This document shows positions 12,806 to 17,906 of a DNA stretch of 17,906 bases, piece after piece. How positions within the stretch are numbered: the stretch's first letter is position 1; each line of letters begins with the position of its first letter. Source of the DNA: an uncultured Eubacteriales bacterium (GTDB taxonomy: Bacteria > Bacillota > Clostridia > Christensenellales > UBA1242); NCBI GenBank assembly GCA_900557645.1, contig USSZ01000021.1, positions 1 to 17,906 of the forward strand. The letters are read 5' to 3'. The notes beneath the pieces were generated by a model that ran no database searches, was not told the origin of the DNA, and saw only the letters and a program-made list of their open reading frames with translations. The position numbers and the translations under genes are program-made.

Positions 12806-14107
12806 TTATGGATTAAGTCTGTCTGGTCCACGGAATACAAACATTGCCTCTTTAATAGTTGGAATATCAAGCATAAGCATTGTAAGTCTGTCAAGTCCAA
12901 TTCCAAATCCACCATGAGGAGGACAACCATATTTAAAGAAGTTTATATAGTTTTCTTCCATAGTTTTAGGGTCAATACCTTTTTCAGCAATTTGTTTAGC
13001 AAGAACATCTGCTCTATGTTCTCTCATTGCACCTGATGTGATTTCAACATCTTTGTAATAAAGGTCATAAGTTTCACTATAGCCAGGGTCGTTATCTTTA
13101 TGCATTGAATAGAATGGACGAACATCTGAAGGATAATCTTTTACAAAGAAGAATTGATGTCCGTTTTTCTTAAGCATATATGCAGCAAGAAGGTTTTCAG
13201 CCTCGGTATCAAGGTCAGAGCCTTCATCAAGAGGGTAATCACATTCTTCATCAAGAATTTTGTAAACTTCTTTCATGGTTACACGTGGGAAAGGTAAAGT
13301 TGGGACAACAACCTCAACGCCAAGCATTTCTTTAATTTTATCACCAAGTGTATCATGAACTTGTTTAAGTCCTGCATGGATTAATTCTTCTTCTACTTTC
13401 ATAACATCTTCAACAGATGAAACGTTTGCAAACTCAAGGTCAAATCCAGAAAATTCAGTTGCGTGTTTTCTTGTAAATGATTTTTCTGCTCTATAAATTG
13501 GTGTTGCAATGAATACCTTTTCAAAACCTGCAGCGATTGCCATTTGTTTATAGAATTGAGGACTTTGAATTAAATATGCTTTTTTATCAAAGTATTTTAC
13601 TTCAAAAACTCCTGAACCAGATTCGCTTTCATTTTTGATTGTAGTAGGGCAATGAACTTCTATAAATCCATTTTGAATACAATAGTTTCTCATGCCTTGA
13701 GTAAGTTGAGTTTGAGCCTCGAAAATTAAACGTTTTTTAGGGTCTCTTAAATCAATCCATCTATAATCAAGTCTTTGGTCGATAGAACTTTCTCCATCAA
13801 TAGGTGAAATTTCTGCTTTAGATAAAACTTCAATTTCATCAGGAATAAGTTCTTTTTTGCCAAGTTTTACGTATTCATTGGCAACTATTGTTCCTTTTGC
13901 TTTAATATAGCAATCTTGTGTAAGGTGAGCAAGAATTTCTGCCATTTGAGGTTTTGTTGCTTTTTCAACAGTCATTTGAAGCATACCACTTCTGTCTTTT
14001 AAAATTATAAATTGCATACTTTTTTGATCACGAACTTTTTCAATCCATGCCCATATTTCTACTTTTCCTTGAGCATCTTTTAAATTACTTTTTACGTATT
14101 CTTCCAT
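12806..14107 (-). CDS. aspS: Archaeal-type aspartyl-tRNA synthetase, probably non-discriminating (Asp/Asn)
   Basis: 433 residues, class II. The N-terminal OB-fold anticodon domain (about 1-100) has VEIWAWIEKVRDQ and KDRSGMLQMTVEK. The catalytic core includes DYRWIDLRDP, IEVHCPTTI, SESGSGVFEV, AYLIQSPQFYKQM, motif 2 at YRAEKSFTRKH-EFSGFDLE (R206, E208) and motif 3 GFGIGLDRL (R407). Length and motifs are of the archaeal/eukaryal type (about 430 residues, no bacterial GAD insertion). Bacteria with this form usually use it as AspRS2, which charges both tRNA(Asp) and tRNA(Asn); linkage to gatCAB in one operon fits that. The Asp-tRNA(Asn) would be amidated to Asn-tRNA(Asn). AAGGAGG lies before the ATG. 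Upstream is the T-box leader. A normal asparaginyl-tRNA synthetase may be absent from this genome, which the window cannot show. Confidence 0.95.
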   Translation of the reverse strand: MEEYVKSNLKDAQGKVEIWAWIEKVRDQKSMQFIILKDRSGMLQMTVEKATKPQMAEILAHLTQDCYIKAKGTIVANEYVKLGKKELIPDEIEVLSKAEISPIDGESSIDQRLDYRWIDLRDPKKRLIFEAQTQLTQGMRNYCIQNGFIEVHCPTTIKNESESGSGVFEVKYFDKKAYLIQSPQFYKQMAIAAGFEKVFIATPIYRAEKSFTRKHATEFSGFDLEFANVSSVEDVMKVEEELIHAGLKQVHDTLGDKIKEMLGVEVVVPTLPFPRVTMKEVYKILDEECDYPLDEGSDLDTEAENLLAAYMLKKNGHQFFFVKDYPSDVRPFYSMHKDNDPGYSETYDLYYKDVEITSGAMREHRADVLAKQIAEKGIDPKTMEENYINFFKYGCPPHGGFGIGLDRLTMLMLDIPTIKEAMFVFRGPDRLNP

Positions 14108-14139
14108 AAAATCCTCCTTATATATATTTTTTCTTTTTG

Positions 14140-14246
14140 AAGGAAGTAAAGATTTATAAAGTTTTTTTAATTTTTATCTGCTTGAATTATTTATTACTTC
14201 CTTTAAAACCTTAGTTTTAATTCAACATTATTTTAAACTAAGTTTT
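14140..14246 (-). repeat. Two inverted repeats between the T-box terminator and aspS
   Basis: AAGGAAGTAA (14140-14149) is perfectly complementary to TTACTTCCTT (14194-14203) across a 44-nt loop. CTTAGTTT (14210-14217) pairs with AAACTAAG (14235-14242), with flanking A4/T4 pairs around one bulged C. In the aspS mRNA these two hairpins follow the T-box in the last 140 nt before the start. They are not part of the canonical T-box; the first base-paired strand lies about 20 nt upstream of the AAGGAGG site. Confidence 0.45.
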
Positions 14247-14249
14247 ATA

Positions 14250-14515
14250 AAAACAAAAAGTCATTCGCCTCTAAAGCACTAGACTTTGTTGTCATAGTGT
14301 TAGGACGAATGACTCGCGGTGCCACCTAACTTGAGAAAAATTTCTCCACTTTATTAATTTGGCTATAACGGGCTTTCCCGATCTTCCCTACTAAAGATAT
14401 CTTTTTCGAAAAGACAACTCCTAAGTGTTCTTTCACACAGTCTTTTTGGCAAGTTCTCAGCAATCTTGCCTCTCTGTAAAAAAGAGTTTGTGTTACTTTT
14501 CTTAATCAACGCTTT
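14250..14515 (-). promoter_or_regulatory. T-box leader controlling aspS-gatCAB, specifier region GAAC
   Basis: On the minus strand: a stem I with AGAGAGGCAAGATTGCTGAG, the specifier region AAAGAACACTTAGGAG, then stem III with GGAAGATCGGGAAAGCCCG, the T-box sequence TTAGGTGGCACCGCGAG (14328-14312) and a terminator. The antiterminator/T-box binds the CCA end of uncharged tRNA. The terminator pairs AGTCATTCG (14314-14306) with CGAATGACT (14267-14259), with inner CACTA/TAGTG, and is followed by a U-rich run to about 14250. In the specifier loop the bases GAAC at 14430-14427 contain AAC (Asn) in the position usual for the specifier, with the purine A after it, and GAA (Glu) shifted one base upstream. 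Uncharged tRNA(Asn) should therefore induce the aspS-gatCAB operon; a Glu reading is also possible. Confidence 0.93.
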
Positions 14516-14521
14516 GTTAAA

Positions 14522-14550
14522 ATTATAGACAAATAATTTTTGATTGTCAA
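14522..14550 (-). promoter_or_regulatory. Perfect consensus promoter of the aspS-gatCAB T-box leader
   Basis: On the minus strand, TTGACA (14550-14545), a 17-bp spacer and TATAAT (14527-14522). The transcript should start near 14515. Confidence 0.93.
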
Positions 14551-14595
14551 CTATTTATTCTTAAAAATTATTTAAAAAGATTGATTATTAGTAAA

Positions 14596-15423
14596 TTAGT
14601 TTCTTATATACCAAGAAGGATTACATATAAATTCCATATTATTTAAATATGCTAAATTTTTATTTAATCCATTTAATTTTATGTAATAACAATGTAACAT
14701 TTGTCTATTTTGTTTAAATTTTTTATTATCTTCATTTCTCCCATATTTTCCATCTCCAATGATAGGGTGTCCAAGATAGGAAAGTGTTGCTCTGATTTGG
14801 TGTGTACGACCAGTTATCAGTTCACACTCGACTAAACTTGATGATGGAGAGGATTTTATTGTATTAAAAATAGTTTGAATTTCTAACGAATTTTTTACTT
14901 TATTATTAAAGATTTTGACAAAACTTTCCTTGCTATTTTTTTGCAAATATGCTTTCATCAAATAATTTTTAAAAGACGTTGACCCAACAACTTGTGCAAG
15001 ATATTTTTTCGTTATTTTATGATTTTTTATTGCATCTGTAATTTGTCTTTCTGCCATTTCGTTTTTAGCAAAAATTATAAGCCCAGTAGTATTTCGGTCA
15101 AGCCTATGGACAGGGATAAGATTAAGAATTTTTCCAAGTCCATCTTGTCCCTCAATTTCAATGCCACTTGGTTTATTTACTATTGCAATATTATCATCTT
15201 GATAAATAAACGGAATTTCTTTTTCTAGAAGCATTTCTTCATTATAAAAGATTGTTATTTCATCTCCAGCATAAACATCAGTGTTGTCTTTGACTCTTTT
15301 TTCGTTTATTTTTACATCTTTGTTTCTTAAAATTTTATTGGCATTGTTATAAGAAAAACCTTTACTTGTCAAAATATTGATTATTTTATCATTTTTATTT
15401 ACTATAAAGTTTATTTTTTTCAT
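14596..15423 (-). CDS. RluA-family RNA pseudouridine synthase with S4 domain
   Basis: 275 residues from the ATG at 15423 (MKKINFIVNK); an earlier in-frame ATG at 15441 would add MFYYIP, and neither start has a clear ribosome binding site. It makes pseudouridine in rRNA or tRNA. The N-terminal 65 residues are an S4-type RNA-binding domain (NKILRNKDVKINEKRV, then DVYAGDEITIF). The catalytic domain starts with IPFIYQDDNIAIVNKPSGI, has the RluA signature HRLDRNTTGLIIFAK with the catalytic Asp (D109 from this start, D115 from the earlier ATG), and ends with ELITGRTHQIRATLSYLGHPIIGD. This is typical of the RluC/RluD-like group of Bacillota; the exact target is not visible. It runs divergent to the yabP-like gene, 81 bp away. 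Confidence 0.93.
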   Translation of the reverse strand: MKKINFIVNKNDKIINILTSKGFSYNNANKILRNKDVKINEKRVKDNTDVYAGDEITIFYNEEMLLEKEIPFIYQDDNIAIVNKPSGIEIEGQDGLGKILNLIPVHRLDRNTTGLIIFAKNEMAERQITDAIKNHKITKKYLAQVVGSTSFKNYLMKAYLQKNSKESFVKIFNNKVKNSLEIQTIFNTIKSSPSSSLVECELITGRTHQIRATLSYLGHPIIGDGKYGRNEDNKKFKQNRQMLHCYYIKLNGLNKNLAYLNNMEFICNPSWYIRN

Positions 15424-15503
15424 AGGTATATAATAAAACATTTTTCATATTTTATCTATCATTTTTTTACTTTTACATGAATATTTATTAAAAAGGGGGA
15501 TTT

Positions 15504-15755
15504 ATGAGTAATTTTTTACATTTAGAAGGGAATTGCCTTGAAATCAAAGGAGCAGTTAAAGTTGTTTCTTCATCACAATCTCAAGCAGTAGTTGAAACAG
15601 TTGATAGTGGAGTTGTTATTACAGGGACAGAAATAGAAGTTAAAAAGTTGAATTTAGACGAACAAGAAGTAATATTTAGTGGTAAATTTATTAATTTAAA
15701 ATTTGGCACAATAAGCACAAAAAAAGTTCCATTATACAAAAGAATATTTAAGTAA
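15504..15755 (+). CDS. yabP: YabP-family sporulation protein
   Basis: 83 residues, the usual size of YabP/YqfC-family proteins. LHLEGNCLEIKGAVKVVSSS, then QAVVETVDSGVVITGTEIEVKKLNLDEQEVIFSGKF fits the YabP beta-strand pattern (L-I-G-E-L-ITGV-V-S-D, then T--G-LVI-G--LHI--LDLE-GEL-I-G). It ends with a short basic FK tail instead of a hydrophobic strand. In Bacillus subtilis yabP, yabQ and divIC are consecutive and the first two are expressed in the mother cell under sigma-E; the same order is kept here. YabP is needed for, or helps, spore formation with YabQ. GGGGG lies 6 bp before the ATG. I found no clear sigma-E promoter in the 62 bp upstream. Confidence 0.82.
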   Translation: MSNFLHLEGNCLEIKGAVKVVSSSQSQAVVETVDSGVVITGTEIEVKKLNLDEQEVIFSGKFINLKFGTISTKKVPLYKRIFK

Positions 15756-15836
15756 TTGTTAGTTTTTTAGTTATTTTTATTCTATATATCAATAAGTTTT
15801 ATCTTTAATTAAAATATATTAATAAAATGGAGAACA

Positions 15837-16217
15837 ATGTTATATCCTACTGCAAACCAACCATTAATAATAGTAGTTATGCTTCTCACAGGTTTTCTTT
15901 GTGGGATTATGTTTGATGGTTTTAGATGTTTAACATATTTGTCAGGTGGCGACAAATGGTCAAAACATTTTTTTGATTTTTTAGCAACTGTCTTATCATT
16001 TGTTTTATTATTTTTTGCAAATCTATGGACTAATTATGGTCAATTTAGGTTGTTCGTTGTAATTTTATTTTTATTGGGTTTTTCCATTGAAAGAATTATA
16101 TCAAAATTTTTATGGACAAAATTAGTTATAAGATGGTATAATATTTTTAAATTAGATAGAATTAATTTAAAGAAGAAAAATAAAGATGGAAGAAAAACAG
16201 AAAAAGAAATTAAATAA
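15837..16217 (+). CDS. yabQ: YabQ-family spore cortex biosynthesis protein
   Basis: 126 residues with about four hydrophobic segments. The first begins NQPLIIVVMLLTGFLCGIMFDGFRCL, which matches the YabQ G-G---D-YR element. Next are HFFDFLATVLSFVLLFFANLW and GQFRLFVVILFLLGFSIERI (YabQ has a conserved -N-G-LR-Y--- G-LY stretch), then a basic C-terminal tail. YabQ is a membrane protein needed for the spore cortex in Bacillus. Position between yabP and divIC supports the call. GGAGA (15829-15833) lies before the ATG at 15837. The last 32 bp overlap the divIC-like gene. Confidence 0.82.
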   Translation: MLYPTANQPLIIVVMLLTGFLCGIMFDGFRCLTYLSGGDKWSKHFFDFLATVLSFVLLFFANLWTNYGQFRLFVVILFLLGFSIERIISKFLWTKLVIRWYNIFKLDRINLKKKNKDGRKTEKEIK

Positions 16218-16395
16218 CTGGCTTATAGGAATAGGTCTTGCTATTCTTATTCTTTTTGTAGTAATAACTTCTATAGTTATAAATTACCAACAAAAGAAGT
16301 ATGATGAAATCAAAAATGATAATGATGAAATTGAAGGTCAGTTGCCAGAAGAAAAAGAATTATGTATATTAAATGATGATTTTTGGAATAATTAA
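16186..16395 (+). CDS. divIC: DivIC/FtsB-like septum protein, shortened
   Basis: 69 residues with a basic N-terminus, one transmembrane helix at about residues 11-33 (WLIGIGLAILILFVVITSI), then a short acidic coiled-coil-like segment (INYQQKKYDEIKNDNDEIEG) and an acidic end. This is the layout of DivIC/FtsB bitopic proteins, which join the FtsL-DivIB septum complex through the periplasmic coiled coil. Known DivIC proteins are about 100-125 residues; this one lacks most of the external part. It follows yabQ with a 32-bp overlap, the conserved order. The start ATG has only a weak AAGAAG upstream and probably depends on coupling to yabQ. If not DivIC, it is a small anchored protein in the same place. 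Confidence 0.62.
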   Translation: MEEKQKKKLNNWLIGIGLAILILFVVITSIVINYQQKKYDEIKNDNDEIEGQLPEEKELCILNDDFWNN

Positions 16396-16431
16396 AAAAG
16401 TAAAAAAAAATTAAAAATTAGCAATATTTGT

Positions 16432-16460
16432 TTGACAGTGCTAGCAATCAGTGCTATAAT
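16432..16460 (+). promoter_or_regulatory. Perfect sigma-A promoter with CAGTGCTA repeats before hsp20
   Basis: TTGACA (16432-16437), a 17-bp spacer and TATAAT (16455-16460). Two CAGTGCTA copies (16436-16443 and 16449-16456) lie 13 bp apart inside the promoter. Between them TAGCA (16442-16446) and TGCTA (16452-16456) form a short dyad. The half-site GTGCTA is like that of CIRCE (HrcA operator, TTAGCACTC-N9-GAGTGCTAA), but the 9-bp spacer is missing. A stem TGCATT-AAA-AATGCA (16466-16480) begins at the predicted transcript start and abuts the AGGAGG site. Confidence 0.85.
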
Positions 16461-16491
16461 ATGCTTGCATTAAAAATGCAGGAGGTGTATT

Positions 16492-16956
16492 ATGAAACAT
16501 AATGATAAATTTGATTTGGTTTTAAGAGGAGATGATGATAGAGAACCACTTGGTTTATTTGATCCATTTTTTGACCACTTTTTTGATATGCCTATGATGA
16601 ATAGACGAGAGATGCGTCAAATGAACAATGTAATGAAAACAGATGTAAAAGAAACAGACAAGAGTTATATTTTAGATGTTGATTTACCAGGTTTTGATAA
16701 AAAAGATATAAATGTTGAATTAAAGAATGGCTATCTTACAATAAGTGCAAAAAGAGAACATAACTTTGAAGACAAGGATAAAAAAGAGAACTATATTAGA
16801 AAGGAAAGAAGTTATGGACATTTCAGCAGAAGTTTTTATGTTGGAGATATTAAGGAAGATGATATTGATGCAAGTTTGAAAGACGGAATATTGCGTATAG
16901 AACTTCCTAAAGAAGAGAAACAAGAAACAAAATCAGGTAAGATTGAAATAAAGTAA
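16492..16956 (+). CDS. hsp20: Small heat-shock protein, Hsp20/alpha-crystallin family
   Basis: 154 residues. The N-terminal arm has LFDPFFDHFFD and a Met-rich stretch (MPMMNRREM). The alpha-crystallin domain runs from about residue 46 to 145: TDVKETDKSYILDVDLPGFDKKDINVELKNGYLTI, then YIRKERSYGHFSRSFYV, then IDASLKDGILRIELPK (the conserved A-x-x-x-G-I/V-L-x-I/V-x-x-P signature), with a C-terminal tail KIEIK. Small heat-shock proteins bind unfolding clients without ATP and form oligomers. It is a single gene with its own strong promoter and an excellent AGGAGGTG ribosome binding site. The repeats in the promoter suggest repression by a heat-shock regulator. Confidence 0.96.
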   Translation: MKHNDKFDLVLRGDDDREPLGLFDPFFDHFFDMPMMNRREMRQMNNVMKTDVKETDKSYILDVDLPGFDKKDINVELKNGYLTISAKREHNFEDKDKKENYIRKERSYGHFSRSFYVGDIKEDDIDASLKDGILRIELPKEEKQETKSGKIEIK

Positions 16957-16981
16957 TTTTAAATCTATAAAAAAAGAAGCA

Positions 16982-17767
16982 TTAAGCTCCTATTAATATT
17001 TTATTTAAATTTCTTTTGTAAAGGTCCCAGATATTTGCTTTCTTAATGCTTTCCATAACAGTTATTGGTAGGCTTTCTTTTTCTATTCCACCTTCTAATA
17101 TTTGCATTTGGCCAATTATATCTCCCACTTTAACTGGGGCTTTTATTGGTTTTACTAAAATGTTAAAACTATATTTTTTATCGTCATTAATTTCTTCTAA
17201 GCTAGTAGCATCACTAATTAGTTTTAAATTAACGTATTCTTTTTTACCATTTAATACTTTAACCTCACCTAAATTTTTGTCTTTTTCCATAATTACTTTT
17301 ATTTTATAATTAGCAAAGCCATGATTCATAAGTTTGATAGTATCATTACTTCTATCTTCGGTTGTTGCTTCATTCATAACTACGCTTATTAAGCGCATAC
17401 CATTTCTTTTTGCAGTTGCGGTAAGACAGTAACCAGCTTTTTTAGTAAAGCCTGTTTTTAGACCATCTAGACCATTGTAGTATTTAATTAGTTTGTTGGT
17501 GTTTACCATCCAGGTTCTAGTTCCGTCTGGCTTATTTAGAAATTCTTCATAGATGCTTGTGTAGTTAAGAATTTCTTCATGTTTTAAGAGTTCTCTAGCC
17601 ATAATGCTCATATCTCTTGCAGTTGTAAGATGGTTATCATCATCTAGGCCATGAACATTTACAAAGTTAGTATTTTTACATCCTAGTTCTTTGGCTTTTT
17701 CATTCATCATTTTAATAAAACCTTCGGTGCTTCCACCAATATGCTCAGCCATAGCAACAGCAGCATC
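16982..17767 (-). pseudogene. D-alanyl-D-alanine carboxypeptidase, 5' end missing
   Basis: About 262 residues of a PBP5/DacF-type enzyme on the minus strand. From D-A-A-V-A-MAEHIGGS onward the fit is good: VNVHGLDDDNHLTTARDMSIMA, the KTG motif in DGLKTGFTKKAGYC, and a complete beta-rich C-terminal domain ending KILIGA. The SxxK motif is absent and the SxN motif (expected as SGND) is missing: in frame the residues before DAAVA are V-T-T-R, and further upstream a stop (TAA) appears about 20 codons on. So only the part after the second motif is present. The ATG at 17752 is an internal Met, not a start. It is AT-rich like the core and distinct from the carboxypeptidase at the left end. Truncation is probably by a contig join rather than decay. 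Confidence 0.85.
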
Positions 17768-17906
17768 TCTCGTTGTTACTAAAAAGCAGTAAAAAATCTT
17801 TTAAATTTAAGCTACCATTATTGTAGCCAACTATATTTAATTTAAAATGTAACATTACTTTATGAGTTTCGTTATTCTCATTAATTTCATCTTCGAAATC
17901 ATCGTC
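17768..17906 (-). CDS. Unidentified acidic reading frame at the right end (partial)
   Basis: On the minus strand, in a frame different from the carboxypeptidase, the sequence is open from the end of the window: DDDFEDEINENNETHKVM, then LHFKLNIVGYNNGSLNLKDF, then LLLFSNN. This looks like real protein (mixed hydrophobic and acidic residues), but I recognise no family and neither end is complete. It is fused to the carboxypeptidase at about 17,768-17,775 and then reads out of frame into it until TGA. Confidence 0.35.

Noticed and set aside
12806..14107. Archaeal-type AspRS taken as a sign that the core is archaeal
   Set aside because: This AspRS type occurs in many Bacillota with GatCAB, and the T-box and sigma-A promoter upstream are bacterial.
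16432..16460. CtsR operator at hsp20
   Set aside because: No GGTCAAA-type heptamer repeats are present.

Overview
Most of this window (about 2,220-17,770) reads as one stretch of a very AT-rich Bacillota (Firmicutes) chromosome, probably from an uncultured anaerobic clostridial or related lineage. The lineage clues are an archaeal-type AspRS in one operon with GatCAB behind a tRNA-Asn-type T-box, a YabP-YabQ-DivIC cluster, a Spo0A-type DNA-binding domain, and consensus sigma-A promoters with strong AGGAGG ribosome binding sites. No tRNA, rRNA, transposase or CRISPR array was seen.

The two ends do not fit. Bases 1 to about 240 encode a piece of archaeal DNA polymerase D large subunit (DP2). 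About 240-2,215 is a much more GC-rich bacterial segment with a D-Ala-D-Ala carboxypeptidase, an RluB/RsuA-type pseudouridine synthase and the first 32 or so codons of a flavoprotein. At about 2,215 this flavoprotein is fused tail to tail to the N-terminal part of an AT-rich HAD nucleotidase. At the right end a second carboxypeptidase, on the minus strand, loses its catalytic N-terminus at about 17,770, where an unrelated acidic reading frame begins. I read these three joins as probable assembly chimeras; read mapping would settle it.

Layout of the core. At 2,523-3,137 a consensus promoter drives a structured RNA of about 580 nt that ends in a terminator. It is followed by a four-helix membrane protein resembling OapA, so I call the pair OLE RNA plus OapA. 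At 4,155-5,367 a small HTH-like protein and a VWA-domain protein are divergent. At 5,470-5,841 lies an acidic protein with an internal duplication. At 5,987-6,364 is a stand-alone Spo0A C-terminal domain behind a palindromic operator. Then come a SecB-like protein (6,555-6,950), a membrane-anchored unknown (7,063-7,425), a TIM-barrel sugar isomerase/epimerase-like protein (7,514-8,302), and a YgjV-like membrane protein with a long structured leader (8,388-9,426).

The minus-strand operon 14,550-9,639 is T-box, aspS (non-discriminating type), gatC, gatA, gatB. Together these make Asn-tRNA(Asn), and possibly Gln-tRNA(Gln), by transamidation. The T-box specifier region reads GAAC, with overlapping Glu (GAA) and Asn (AAC) triplets, as described for the two-tRNA T-box of Clostridium acetobutylicum. 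Next are a minus-strand RluA-type pseudouridine synthase, the plus-strand yabP-yabQ-divIC cluster, an Hsp20 gene with repeats inside its promoter, and the truncated carboxypeptidase.

The points most worth following are the OLE/OapA pair with its unusual OapA tail, the two-codon T-box, the undescribed leader in front of the YgjV-like gene, the solo Spo0A DNA-binding domain with its operator, and the duplicated acidic protein.
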